A stretch of 64,000 nt of DNA from Gyrodactylus bullatarudis. Taxonomy: Eukaryota; Platyhelminthes; Monogenea; Gyrodactylidea; Gyrodactylidae. A model generated the notes under the pieces. That model worked only from the letters and a program-made list of their open reading frames with translations. It was not told where the DNA came from and did no database searches. This document shows, one piece after another, positions 1 to 11,227 of this stretch. The stretch is from the NCBI GenBank assembly GCA_012064415.1, contig SSNU01000159.1, forward strand, positions 119,523-183,522, written 5' to 3'. Position 1 is the stretch's first letter, and the number at the start of each line of letters is the position of its first letter. Position numbers and translations under genes: made by a program.

Positions 1-757
1 CTCGTCTAGTTTTCACCGATTATGATATTGATGCATAAAATTTAGGCAAGTGAAACAACTTTTCATTCTGCATCGGATGGAGTTATTTTTATTGATGTAG
101 AACGAAAAAAATATATTTCGCTTATTATCAGTAGGTTTTTTAAGAAAACAAGTTGATACACAATAAGTATATTAAAAATTGATTCTACACAAATTTCTCA
201 GCTGAAGATTTTATTCGGTTCTTCTTCTTTTCAGTGCTCTTTGCCAATTAGATCATCTAAATCTGGTAATTCCAAATTTACCGAGCAGTAAATACTTTTC
301 AAGAAATCATTTTTAAAATGACCATTCACAAATTATTCAATATTCATAATTAATAGGGAATCAGATGAATAAATTAACTTTAATTATCATAATTTTAGTT
401 ACTAATGTAATTATTTCGATGAAAAATGAAAAATTTTCATACTAAAATCTGTCTATTGATGGAATTATTTTAAATTAAAATTCTACAGTCAGCTGATTTT
501 GAAATAAGTAAAAAAATTATCCGCTAATTCAGGAAAAACACCTTTAAAGTCCGCTAATTTTGCAAAAAAATAAAAAATATCCGATAATTTTGGAATTCAC
601 CCTAAATAAATATATAGTAAAATAATGAAGTCGTTTATAAGTAAAAATATAAAAAAACGTTTAAAATTTGAAAATTTCTGAAATTTTTTTCTCATACCAG
701 AATCATTTATAGTGTCAGAGAATTTCTTTTTTGTGACTCACATTCAATCTTTTTTAA

Positions 758-900
758 AGGTTGCTGACCATTAGTCATGCTGGATAGAAAAACCCAAAAA
801 AGTCAGTGTAAGGTCTGAAGGGAGTCGAAGAAAATAAAAGCTTTTATTCACCTCAAAACCTCTCGTCTTTCTATCCAGCATAACTGATGGTCAGTAACCT
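758..900. repeat. Short foldback element (about 34-bp arms)
   Basis: The sequence starting AGGTTGCTGACCATTAG at 758 returns in inverted form ending at 900, with arms of about 34 bp and a few mismatches. The loop of about 75 bp has no coding content. It fits a small MITE or foldback repeat sitting inside the larger inverted-repeat element. Confidence 0.5.
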
Positions 901-2009
901 CAGAATATCTTTCAGGCAGTTGATGTCCCACAATCTTTTTTCTGTCATTTAGCTTGTAAGTATGCTGATTAGGGATAGATCTTTCAATTCTAATATGCTC
1001 AATTTTATTTTCCCTGGTTGAAAATGTGGTTCAGAATGAATTTTTAGTTCGAACTATTCAAACTTTTATCCAAAATCATTTTCTATTAAAGTGGCAGTGA
1101 TTGTGTCAAAGTTACATTTTTGTCATAAATCTCTCAAATTTGATCTAATCACTTTCAAGTAGTCATCGGAGATTTACAGGTTTTTGATCCGTAAGATAAA
1201 TGATAAATTGAAAATGTTTTAGCTTCTATCATGAGAAAAATGGCCGAAATCAAATCCAGCAAATTTTTCATCACATTAATTTTAATTGTTTCTATTACAA
1301 CCAGTTCATAAATAGATTTCGGACCATACATCATTAGATTTCTACTGAAGAGCCCATTTAGATTCTGATCCAGGCTAGATATCGAAAATTTGCAAAATCT
1401 ATCTCTAATGCTGATGACTAGTCTACAGTTATTTTTAGTTTAGGAGTTATCGATAAAAAATAGGCAATCTCTGAAGGTTTCGTAGATATAGTTCAGGCGA
1501 TTGCAAATTTGAATTCAACAGGTATGAATGAATTATTTTCTGAGGTTTAATATCACAAAGAGTATTAAACAAAATTACGGGTGGTTTCATTAGTTCCACG
1601 AAATTTCATTCAAATCTTCTATAACACAGCGTAATGATAAGTTAGAACTGTTTTCTATTTTTAATGATAAGACTAACGAATTGTTGACTTTGGTTATATA
1701 AATAACGACAATCTTTTGATTAGAATCATTAAATATAAAAATGAAGTAGCTATTCATTGAATAAAAAAATACAACTTCTAGGAGGATAGCTTCGTTCGAT
1801 AATCTAAAGTCATAAATAAAGTACATTTGTGATTAAAATTTAACAAGAATCACGATCGTTCCATTAGATATAGAGTAAAAAAATTTTCTGAAAGCCCGAT
1901 TAAGTTCTTCTACCCTTGAAAAATTTCAAAATTTTCTTGAATGCCCTAAAGTATGCTTAATTTTGGTATTTCAGCTTAGAAATTTAGGGCTAATCTGTAG
2001 AACATTTAT

Positions 2010-2128
2010 CCCCTCTTGTTTTGCAGTAGTTTTTCTGAATGACTAAGGGCTTTTTTAACATCGATGAAATGAAAACGAATCCCTTGCGGTGAGAAATAAG
2101 AGGGGGCAACTGTTCTCTAATTTAACCA
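2010..2128. repeat. Dispersed short repeat, copy 1
   Basis: This roughly 120-bp block runs from CCCCTCTTGTTTTGCAGTA to GAAATAAGAGGGGG...TTTAACCA and recurs at 11920-12044 in the same orientation. Its ends are weakly inverted (CCCCTCTTGTTT versus AAATAAGAGGGGG), so it may be a very small MITE. No function is visible. Confidence 0.45.
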
Positions 2129-2941
2129 ATTTATTTAGTTCAAAAGAATCATTCAGAGGTCTTGAATCATCAAAATTTATTTAGAATTCTGGGCAATGTT
2201 CACATTTCTTTAAATTATTGTTATTTTTATTTCAAAATATCATCATTAGGGCCACAAATTTACATACACTAAACTTCCTAGAAGATGTATTATCCGAAAA
2301 ATAATCGATCGAAATATTTCTACCTGATTACTCATGAGTACGACCATTAATTTTCAAAAATATTTTTAGAACCTCGTGTGTTCTGAAGCGCCAAATAAGG
2401 CTTGAACTTCACAATAAAATTATAAAAATTTGTATTTTGGCTAATATCGCTATGCTCTTGCCTCTAAACCTTTTTCCATTAATCTAGCTCCATTAATAAG
2501 CGAAATATATTTTTTTCGTTCTACATCAATAAAAATAACTCCATCCGATGCAGAATGAAAAGTTGTTTCACTTGCCTAAATTTTATGCATCAATATCATA
2601 ATCGGTGAAAACTAGACGAGTTCAAAGTTGATATGATCGGGATATTTGTTTTCGAATGAAAATCGATAAAATTCCATTTTTAATCTGACTTTAGTTATGG
2701 ACCCCCGTTTTTTCTTACCGATGACGTCATATCATGTAAGCTTTGCCATGTTGGGAGACCCCCGTTCTTATTCTAATAATGAAGAATGTTGAATAATTAT
2801 AATGTTGGCAGATCCCTATCCTTACAATCTATCTTGTATCACCCTATTTTAACATTCTCCAAGCAGTAAAAATGATCGAAAAATAGGAAGTGGACTTTCG
2901 CACGTAAATAGTGTGTTTTTTCAAAAAAATGAATAAGAGTA

Positions 2942-3242
2942 AATATTTTCTTTGTCTAATGATGATCCTGAAAAATAACGTTTGATTCCTCTCAGTCCTT
3001 GAAATCAACAAATATTTTCAACTCAAAGTTTAAAAAAATTAAAAAAATCACGCTATCTCGAATTTTAAAATTTCTCTAAAATTTTCCATAAAAACCTTTT
3101 TTCCAAATTTTTTTTTTCAATTCAGTAAAAGTGTACATTTTGAATCAGTTACGAAAAAAATTTTCAAAAATTTCGATACCTTGATGAAAAAATGAGATTT
3201 TTGTAAAAATCATGAATTCCCAAATTCATCGAGAATAGCTGT
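2942..3242. repeat. Dispersed repeat family A, copy 1
   Basis: This AT-rich block of about 300 bp ends in TTCATCGAGAATAGCTGTA. Recognisable copies lie at 15382-15798 and 45738-46011, and more diverged relatives at about 14700-14960, 17880-18220, 53040-53300 and 62880-63055. Some copies read from an inverted end (ACAGCTATTCTCGATGAA), so the family has related inverted ends. No open reading frame is conserved between copies, so it looks like non-autonomous repeat DNA. Confidence 0.55.
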
Positions 3243-3509
3243 ATATGAGACTATTGATGAATCTATTCAAAAGAATCAATAGTTGGAAATTAAATTTTCT
3301 AATTCCTGACGAGGGTTAAATCAATAAAAACATTGAAAGACATTACAAAATTCAGAAACCACATAATTTCGGCCAGATTGAATTTTTTTTGGGAATTAAA
3401 CTTATTCCGAAATTTTTATGGGCTCATTTCATGAAAGTTCACCTTTGACAATGGAAATAAACCTACTGGATCATCCTACCGTTTATCATGAAAAAATTAA
3501 TATAAATTA

Positions 3510-3890
3510 GGGTTAATCTGAAAAGTAGCCCGAAAATTTTCATAAATTCCAAAAGTCGCCCCAAGAATTTCCCAAATCTTATTTTTTTAACGATGTATAT
3601 GAATGGTTCTATGTATTCTCGGAGTATACATTATTTTATTTATAAATAATTAATAAGTTCTTGGTTTTACAATAAACTTTCATTATTTCCTCAGATGATT
3701 ACGCCAACTGTTGTGAGCTATTATTCTTCGAAAGAAGTTGCCAAAAAATTCATTCTGAATTATTCGATTGTTACTCAGAATCATTCAAAGTTAAGAAAAA
3801 TTGAAAAAAATCAAATGTTAAGATAAATTTTCTAGAATGGGGCTAGTTTTAGGATTACGCTCACTTTGGGGCTACTTTTGAGAATAACCC
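3510..3890. mobile_element. MULE-type MITE with a 9-bp target-site duplication
   Basis: The element starts GGGTTAATCTGAAAAGTAGCCC and ends GGGGCTACTTTTGAGAATAACCC, giving inverted ends of about 23 bp. It is flanked on both sides by TATAAATTA (3501-3509 and 3891-3899), a perfect 9-bp duplication. Nine-base duplications are typical of Mutator-like elements. The 381-bp body has no coding potential. A longer relative with similar ends (GGGTTAATTCCGAAAATC) is at 54323-55671. Confidence 0.7.
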
Positions 3891-4486
3891 TATAAATTAT
3901 TTCGAAATACAAAATCGTTCTTTGAATTTTCTTTACTTTCTCCTTAATTATGATTATCATTAAAATGAAATTTATTTATAAAAATCTTATCTCATGGAAC
4001 TGCATGAATTATGATAATAGTTGTTATTCAATATTAGAGAAAATAATAATTTAAACTACACGATTTATTATGGCAATATTATTTATCGTTGATCGATAAT
4101 TAAAACTAGAATTGAATAGAATTAGTGAAATATTGAGGCAATTTTCTATCTTTAGGAACTATTTTTATTATCCCAAGACAAAGATTCTGGACCATGAAAA
4201 CCTAAGGCCCAAATCCTATCTTGACTGTAAAAGAACCCGTAAGAGAATTCCAGTACTATGAATGAAAGAAAACTACCCAACGATATAAAGATAGTTAATA
4301 TGAGAATAGGAGTTTATATAATTTACAAATTTTTCAATTTTCACATCATCTTGTTTCATGACGACTTTCATAAAAAAAACAAAAATTATTCTAAGGATCT
4401 CAATAAGAAAACCTTTTATCGCTATAATAGTTTTAAAGAACTCGTTATGTAAAAATACTTCTAAAAAGGGTTCTTTTTTTCAAATA

Positions 4487-4831
4487 AAGCTAGTTGATAT
4501 GAAGATGAGAATTTACTTTTTTTATTTCGATATTTTTTTCCGGATTTACAGAAAATAATAATTTTTTGAATTCTAAATAGAATGAGCTAAAAAAGTTGCT
4601 GATATTCAAAAAAAAATTCCGGAAAAAATTCAATCTTACCAAAATTAGGCCAATTTTTTGGTATTCGAAAAGTTTTTTATCGATTCCGATAATTCGAAGC
4701 TGTTAAGTGATGATATTTGGGATCAACATTGAACGAAGAATTCTAATTTGGCTATAGAGATAGCAAAGATCTTATTGTTTCTGAGTAAAAGTTAAACTTC
4801 CAGATTTTGGATAATTTGCATTCGTGACAAA
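4487..4831. repeat. Repeat family B MITE, left part, split by a transposon
   Basis: Family B is a TA-flanked MITE beginning AAGCTAGTTGACATGAAGATG; a nearly complete copy is at 52400-52917. This copy is interrupted after 4834 by the 3.3-kb transposon and resumes at about 8159 (TTCGAAAAATGGTTCGATTCCCC), ending near 8245. Comparing it with uninterrupted copies such as 35150-35500 shows the two halves abut exactly across one TTA, which dates the MITE as older than the transposon. Confidence 0.7.
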
Positions 4832-4834
4832 TTA

Positions 4835-7800
4835 CACTGGTGGTCATGGAAAAATTTTTTTTAAGGTCTGTTAAAAAAGTAAATAATTTCAGGATCAAAA
4901 TTTTATGCCGATTCCAAATCTGTTCCTCCTGATATCGTTCTCAGTTTCAGAGATAATGGGGAAAAACGAATTTTGGGAAAATTTCTAATTAAAAATATTT
5001 TTAAATTAGATTTTCGCAAAAGTAATTATAGTTAATTAAGATTTTTTTAGATAAAGTGAGAAAGTATAAAATTCTGCGTCGAATGATGGGTCTTTAGGTG
5101 CGTTTGAGGAAAATAAGCCGCTAAAATTTGCGGTCAAAGTAAAAAGAAAATATTTTTTTTCTAATTTTTGGTAAAATTTTCTGCTTTCATCTCCTGAAAA
5201 GTCTGGTTTCCAATAAGATATTTCAAAATTTTAAAAAGAAATCTAGTTCAAAATTTTGTGCTGATTCCGAATCTGGTGTTTTCTTTTTCATACCTATTTC
5301 GAGTCTCCCAGAATGCATCTGAATCATTGAGTGCTTTTTTAGCCTGTGTATTAATCCCCCTTTTTTTCAATGTTTTTTTTAAAGTTTATGCACAGTGCAT
5401 TTCACACACCTTAGTACTTCGAAGATGGAAAGATTGTTTTAAGATGATCCTAAAAAAATCCCCATTTGGACCTTATGATCTTAATTCTTTCTTTGTGATC
5501 AATTTAAAAAATATACTCAATTTAATAGAACTCACCAAATTTCATAAAAAAATATATCATTGGATTTATTATATTTTTAGGTGATTTTAATCGTCCAACA
5601 ATAGTCTGATATACAATTTTCAAGATTAGTTTCCGAATACCGAGTCTCTAGTTCTTTCATCTCCTGATGGAATTTTTCACCTTGCTCATCAGATATGTTT
5701 CCCAGTGGTCCAGCATCAAATAGATCCAAATGATGTTTAAGGAAGTGTAACTTCATACTCATCAGACATCCCAAATTCTCATAAGACTCAATGAGCTCAT
5801 CAATCATTTGGTCACTGTCTATATGCCTTGTATTTCCAAAAAAGTATCGACATATATTTTTAAATGCTAACCAAGCTGGTCGTTCAACATCGATAAGAGA
5901 AAATTCAAATGCATCATCTTCCATCAGGCTTCTTATTTGTGGTCCAGTGAATATGCCAGCTTCAATTTTCATGTTACTCAGCTCAGTAAATTTTTCCTTA
6001 ATGTATTCTATCGAGAATGAATTTCTTGTGACTAGAGCTCGAATAAATTGTTTGAAAATCCCAAGTTTAAGATGAAGTGGTGGCAAAATAATTCTATCAT
6101 TAGGGATTAAAGCCGGGTGTAGACGATTGTGACTCAGATCGGCTGTTCTCTCAGGTGGTTGTCCTTGAGTGTAGTGCCTCAGTCTATCTCTTGAGTTCCA
6201 TAAACAAATATAACAAGGATGTTTCGTAAATCCAAGCTGGAGACCAAATAAAAGAGCAATAACTTGAAAATCAGCAACTATTTTAAAATTGTATCGATGA
6301 TAAGAAATTTTTCTTAAAATCATCTGACAAGATTCATATGTCTCTTTATGAGTTCTTGAATATGCAATTGGAACCGATTTGTGGGCACCTGTATTACTCA
6401 GCAACACTGCCTTAAGACTACTATTGGACGAATCAATGAATAACCTCATTGATCTAGGGTTGAATGGAAAGTTGAGACATCTGAACAAACCCTCAATATT
6501 AGAACAATAAGAAAGGCCTTGTTCTTGAGTGAAGAACTCCCGAAATGACTCATCCCTGTATTTATATTGTGAATAAGTAACGTTTGAACCTCCATCAATC
6601 TTTTTGGACATAAGTTCTTTACCTAGAAGGACTGCTTCTTTCTTTGAAAGATGTAATTTACGCACGAGGTTATCGAGAAATTCTTGATCTATCTCGATTT
6701 TAACAGTCCTTGGAATCACTTCATTAACTACGGGAGATATTTCTTCAATATATATATCAGGATCTTGTTCTGGAATATTCACTTGGCGAACATTTTGGTC
6801 TCTACAAGCTCTTGTTATTGGGTATGACTAAAAATTATGAAATAATACTTACCTGATTAGAGGGTTTACGATTCAAATGTATTACTGTTGTACAGAAATA
6901 ACAGTCAACCGCGTGATTCTCTGGCTCAGACCAAACTTTAATTCTCTTACGATATGACGAGGGATGGGGAGTTACAACTTTACAATAGCAAGAGTGGCAG
7001 ACATAGGCTGGAGCATATGAACGCTCAGTTACTATGTTAACATTGAAGTATTCAGTGAGTGCAATTTTGAGAGCCATATCAATAGGATGCATTTTACCAT
7101 GCAGGAAAAAATATCCACAAACATAGCAAAATCTAGAAATTTCATTGACACAAATAAAGGCACGTTGTTGGTTCATGATGACTAATTAATAAGAACATAA
7201 AGAACGAATAGTATATAATTTCATGTGTAAAACTCATTGGACAAACAAGGTCAACCTATGAGATTATTACAGGTAAGAAAAAATCAGGTCGAGGATAAAA
7301 AAATTGTCTCAATGTAAAATCTTTATATTTTATTAAATGCTCTTAAATAGAGAATTAATCGGTCATGCATCAGGATTTTAAATTTCAGTGAAAAATTCAG
7401 AAAATAAGCAGGATCTAATTTATCAAAAGAATTTCTCAGTAAAAATCTGGTGAGTTCTATTAAATTGAGTATATTTTTTAAATTGATCACAAAGAAAGAA
7501 TTAAGATCATAAGGTCCAAATGGGGATTTTTTTAGGATCATCTTAAAACAATCTTTCCATCTTCGAAGTACTAAGGTGTGTGAAATGCACTGTGCATAAA
7601 CTTTAAAAAAAACATTGAAAAAAAGGGGGATTAATACACAGGCTAAAAAAGCACTCAATGATTCAGATGCATTCTGGGAGACTCGAAATAGGTATGAAAA
7701 AGAAAACACCAGATTCGGAATCAGCACAAAATTTTGAACTAGATTTCTTTTTAAAATTTTGAAATATCTTATTGGAAACCAGACTTTTCAGGAGATGAAA

Positions 7801-8155
7801 GCAGAAAATTTTACCAAAAATTAGAAAAAAAATATTTTCTTTTTACTTTGACCGCAAATTTTAGCGGCTTATTTTCCTCAAACGCACCTAAAGACCCATC
7901 ATTCGACGCAGAATTTTATACTTTCTCACTTTATCTAAAAAAATCTTAATTAACTATAATTACTTTTGCGAAAATCTAATTTAAAAATATTTTTAATTAG
8001 AAATTTTCCCAAAATTCGTTTTTCCCCATTATCTCTGAAACTGAGAACGATATCAGGATTCTGAGAACAGATTTGGAATCGGCATAAAATTTTGATCCTG
8101 AAATTATTTACTTTTTTAACAGACCTTAAAAAAAATTTTTCCATGACCACCAGTG
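4835..8155 (-). mobile_element. Near-intact DNA transposon with about 700-bp inverted termini and TTA duplication
   Basis: The ends read CACTGGTGGTCATGG and its exact reverse complement. The arms, about 4835-5542 and 7447-8155, differ only by scattered substitutions and small indels. TTA flanks both ends (4832-4834 and 8156-8158). The element sits in a family B MITE, which gives an empty-site reference. One gene lies between the arms on the minus strand (7176-5577). CACTA/CACTG termini with a 3-bp duplication are typical of the CMC (CACTA-Mirage-Chapaev) group, so that is my tentative class. Open frames within both arms (5258-5584 + and 7727-7323 -) are mirror images of one sequence and need not be genes. 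Highly similar arms and an unbroken gene suggest recent activity. Confidence 0.85.
5577..7176 (-). CDS. Candidate transposase, two exons (zinc-finger N-terminus plus DDE-like domain)
   Basis: Exon 1 is 7176-6853 (108 codons) and exon 2 is 6827-5577 (416 codons plus stop). Splicing CAG|GTAAGT ... TTTTTAG| across a 25-nt intron keeps the frame and gives 524 residues. Exon 1 carries CxxC pairs (FCYVCG, VCHSC, CYFC), like a zinc-binding module. Exon 2 has LFIDSS (Asp about residue 240), IVADF (Asp about 294), CYICLW (CxxC about 313-316), HLKLG and SDEQGEKFHQE (Glu about 489-492). From memory this layout matches a protein family common in arthropod and other invertebrate databases as uncharacterised protein, with the same order of motifs. 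Its place as the only gene between long inverted termini argues that it is a transposase. The Asp/Asp/Glu assignment is inference. The stop is inside the element just beyond the left arm. If the tiny intron is not removed, the second exon would need its own start; the first codon of its longest frame is GTG, which makes splicing more likely. Confidence 0.75.
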
Positions 8156-8158
8156 TTA

Positions 8159-8245
8159 TTCGAAAAATGGTTCGATTCCCCAAAGTAATGACATCTACAG
8201 GTGAATTCGAATATATCGTTCAATGTTGAAAATTTTTTTATTACT
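8159..8245. repeat. Repeat family B MITE, right part after the transposon
   Basis: This continues the copy that begins at 4487. It contains the family motif GGTTCGATTCCCC followed by AGTAATGAC and GAATTCGAAT, in the same order as in the copies at 35150-35500, 41482-42069 and 49272-49920. Confidence 0.6.
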
Positions 8246-8303
8246 GCATGCACTAATTTTTCTTCATACTATTAATTATACATCTGCATATATAATTGTA
8301 CAG

Positions 8304-8330
8304 TGTACAAAAACATCATGTTTTTGTACA
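8304..8330. repeat. 27-bp near-perfect palindrome
   Basis: TGTACAAAAACAT is followed by ATGTTTTTGTACA around a central C, so the two 13-base arms pair fully. It lies 486 bp upstream of the neuropeptide start codon, outside any transposon that I can delimit. It could be a dimeric protein-binding site, a cruciform, or the relic of a small inverted repeat; nothing here decides between them. Confidence 0.6.
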
Positions 8331-8815
8331 TAATTGTATACTTTTGCTTTGGAAAAAATAATTATTTTTACTTTGAATAAAATGACCTCTCAATTTCGTC
8401 TGCAAAAGGTAGTAAACTCTCATCTTCAAAATTTAATTTTGATAATTTGATTTTCTTTTCTATAATTTTGATACTAAAAACATGTTTCACTTCGACATCT
8501 ATAAATGGTGTAAAATTACTGCATATTTTTTTTAAATTTAAAATTAAGAACGAAAGAATGCTACTTGTTCGAGTTATCAGATGAAGGAAATACAATTCAA
8601 AAATAGAATTACAATTTTCTCTGTTTTTTTTTAATCTAGCTAATAGTCATTCTTAAATAATGGAAAATAACGAGAGTATTAATACTTCTCTCCAATAATA
8701 TTTCAAATGCGTAGCAGATGAATCCTCATTGGCCTATAATTCTGAGGCTCTTGAATAAATACAATTGAATATGTTGGCAAGAAACAGTGAGTATATTTTT
8801 CGTTCAAAAAATATA

Positions 8816-9045
8816 ATGTTCTCAATCCGATGTTTCCTTGTCCTTGGTAAGTAAGCGACATAATTTTCTTGTCTAATTTACATTGAAAACTGCAACTATA
8901 ATTACATTTAGCCATTCTTGCTGTAATCATGCATGTTAACACAGCTGATGCTTACAGTACAACAAAACGTGGTGTCCGAATGATGAGATATGGAAAGCGT
9001 GACGTTCAAATGAATCCAGACTTTTATGACGACGAATGGGAATAG
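8816..9045 (+). CDS. Neuropeptide precursor releasing an MRYamide-type peptide
   Basis: Exon 1 is 8816-8846 (ATG...CTT G) and exon 2 is 8912-9045 (CC ATT...TAG). The 65-nt intron has GTAAGT and ACATTTAG borders, and together the exons encode 54 residues. Residues 1-24 form a signal peptide: MFSIRC, then a hydrophobic core (FLVLAILAVIM), then small residues NTADA. After YSTT comes a dibasic KR, then GVRMMRY followed by GKR, which is a cleavage and amidation signal, then an acidic tail ending EWE. The predicted product is GVRMMRY-amide. The family resembles short lophotrochozoan amidated peptides ending M/L-R-L/M/Y-amide (myomodulin or flatworm AVRLMRLamide type); exact orthology is inference. 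An AATAAA lies at 9064-9069, about 20 bp past the stop. The gene is secretory and probably neuronal. Both exons are too short to stand out individually. Confidence 0.85.
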
Positions 9046-10052
9046 AAAAAACTCTCCCTGGAAAATAAAATACGGTAGAACAATTTAGCCGTCGTTTTTT
9101 TGAACAGATATGATTGAATTTGAATAGATAAAAAAACAAGTTTTATTCGAAAAATTATCACCCTCCTCATTGTTTAACCTGAGTCTACCATCATCATATT
9201 TTCTTTCAAATGAATCTCATTTTGGAATTATATACACTGTATACAGTATACAACTTGGTAAACATTTTTCTCTTTATCTTGAACATCTTTGGGGAAACAA
9301 CGGATAAGTTGATTAAATTATATGCTTTCAAACTACATTACAAGTGGCCCAATTTCATTTTCAGAGATGGGGAAGAATGTAATTTTTTCTTGCATTCATG
9401 TAAAAAGTATAAATCAAATTTAATCATCATTTAAAATTGGATCATAAATTATGAGTAGTTTATTCATTATTATCGTTATTATTACTAGGAGAATTATCAA
9501 TCAATTTTGAATGGGAATCTCATTTAAAAAGCAGATAGAGAAAGATGGCTAAGAAATCCTTGTTCGTGATTTCTTCCTACAACAATCCAGTATATGGATG
9601 TACTGTACCATATATTTAAGCGATTAAGTTGAAATTTACATCGAGTTTAATTGAATTCTGAACAGTGTTGTAATGAACTTGATAATGAATTAGCGTGTTG
9701 AACCTTTGAACTGTTAGAAGCTGTTGTCAGACATAAATTATTCTCTCTTCCTCGGTTCATTTTCAAATGAATACGATTTTACAACAGAAAGGGACTGTAT
9801 AGTTTTTGCTTCTTCGATAGCTATAATCAATGTGGAAACTCCCCTCAATGTGTATACCGAGTTTCCACTTAGAGAGTCATAACCGTCAGTGTATATGTTA
9901 CAGTGAAAATGGGAAATCAGTGAGTGGACAGTAATCACTAGTGAAAGTGGGAAACCAGTGAAAACTTAGTGAAAATGGAAAATGAATAAAATTTTTCCCA
10001 TTTTCTCTGGTTTTTCCCTGAAATCATATATCAAGTGTATTATCTATTCCAG

Positions 10053-10520
10053 ATATATGCGTGAATGGTTTATTCATATCATAGACTGTGTATTACACGT
10101 AAAGCGGGGGATTTTATTCTATTTTATTAATATCTTTGGTTGGTCCAAGCACTCTTAGATTAGGTATTCTTATCTACATGGGGCTAAAGAGAGAGTAGTT
10201 TTAAATAAATTAGTTTTTAAAAATATGACTGAGGAAGCGAGTGTATCAAGAGTTGTATTTTCAAACATTTAAAATTCTTTCCAAACTTTAATTTTATCTC
10301 GTAAAGACAACCATTGACTAACAAAAAAAATGACCTTAGTAAATATTATGAAATCAATATATGAAACTTTATGAAACTAGAGATTACCTGAAATTAAATT
10401 TTTACAAACTAAATTACTCAGAACTTCAGTACCAACTGAAGAGATAAATACTGTGGAATGAATTTCCGCCTTGTACGTGTAATACAGTCTATGACATGAA
10501 TAAACCATTCACGCATATAT
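10053..10520. mobile_element. 468-bp MITE with 55-bp inverted ends
   Basis: The left arm, 10053-10107, begins ATATATGCGTGAATGG. The right arm, 10466-10520, is its inverted copy with a few mismatches, ending CCATTCACGCATATAT. The centre is non-coding. The terminal ATATAT makes the exact borders and target duplication ambiguous (a TA or TATA duplication is possible). Confidence 0.65.
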
Positions 10521-11227
10521 TTTTCCTATCTACTTTCAAGCGACCGCACAAGTAATTTTGAGATATCTCTAATAAATAAGATGAATTTACTAGATTCTAA
10601 TGAAATGACTTTTTTCGAGAAGATTGATAATCCAGCTGTTTATTTTATTATTATTATTATTTTAGGATCTTTATTTCTACGAAAATTTTAAGGTATGGGC
10701 CATGGACCTGAAAGGGTTATTCTGGAAAGGAGAAATCTCTGCTTGAAGCCTACTTTTGAACAGTCTTTATTGGCATAATTATAATTGAGCATTCCTTCAA
10801 AGTTGATGAAATTTTTATTATGCTGAAGATTTCAATTTTCTTTAGTCTTATTAATCCATAGAAAGTGTTTGATAAAGGAGCAAATCATCATAAATTTATT
10901 GCCCTATTCTTGTTTTTCGTCAATTTTAGGACTAAACATAAGTTAAGCGATAGCTAAATTGTTTTTGACCACCCAAGTGTTGGCAAAAATTCAAATTTAT
11001 TTTTAAAAATAACGAATTTTACTATATAATAAAAGAACAGTATTTTTTTCTGATTCTAACGAATTAACTCTCTCTAATAATAATAGGTTAGTCATTTGAG
11101 GTATTATTTGAAGCCCGCAAAGCATTGGATTCAGGACCAAAATTGAGCAAGAGTTAAGAATACACCATCTTAAAAATCTCAAAAAGCTTTATTAATTTCA
11201 ATCCAAAGAAGAACAACATTAAAATTT

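Larger units (their letters stand above)
1..2620. repeat. 2.6-kb element bounded by a 127-bp inverted repeat
   Basis: Positions 1-127 and 2494-2620 are reverse complements with no mismatch that I can find. The left arm begins exactly at the first base of the window, so the element may continue further left. The interior (128-2493) has no recognisable coding region; one open stretch on the minus strand (1826-1590) matches nothing I know. The interior itself holds smaller repeats (758-900, 2010-2128). Long perfect arms around non-coding DNA fit a non-autonomous terminal-inverted-repeat transposon or a foldback element. Confidence 0.6.

Noticed and set aside
5258..5584. Two identical 100-plus-residue frames, one per transposon arm (also 7323-7727)
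   Set aside because: They are mirror images because they lie in the inverted termini. They match no protein that I know, so I treat them as terminus sequence rather than genes.
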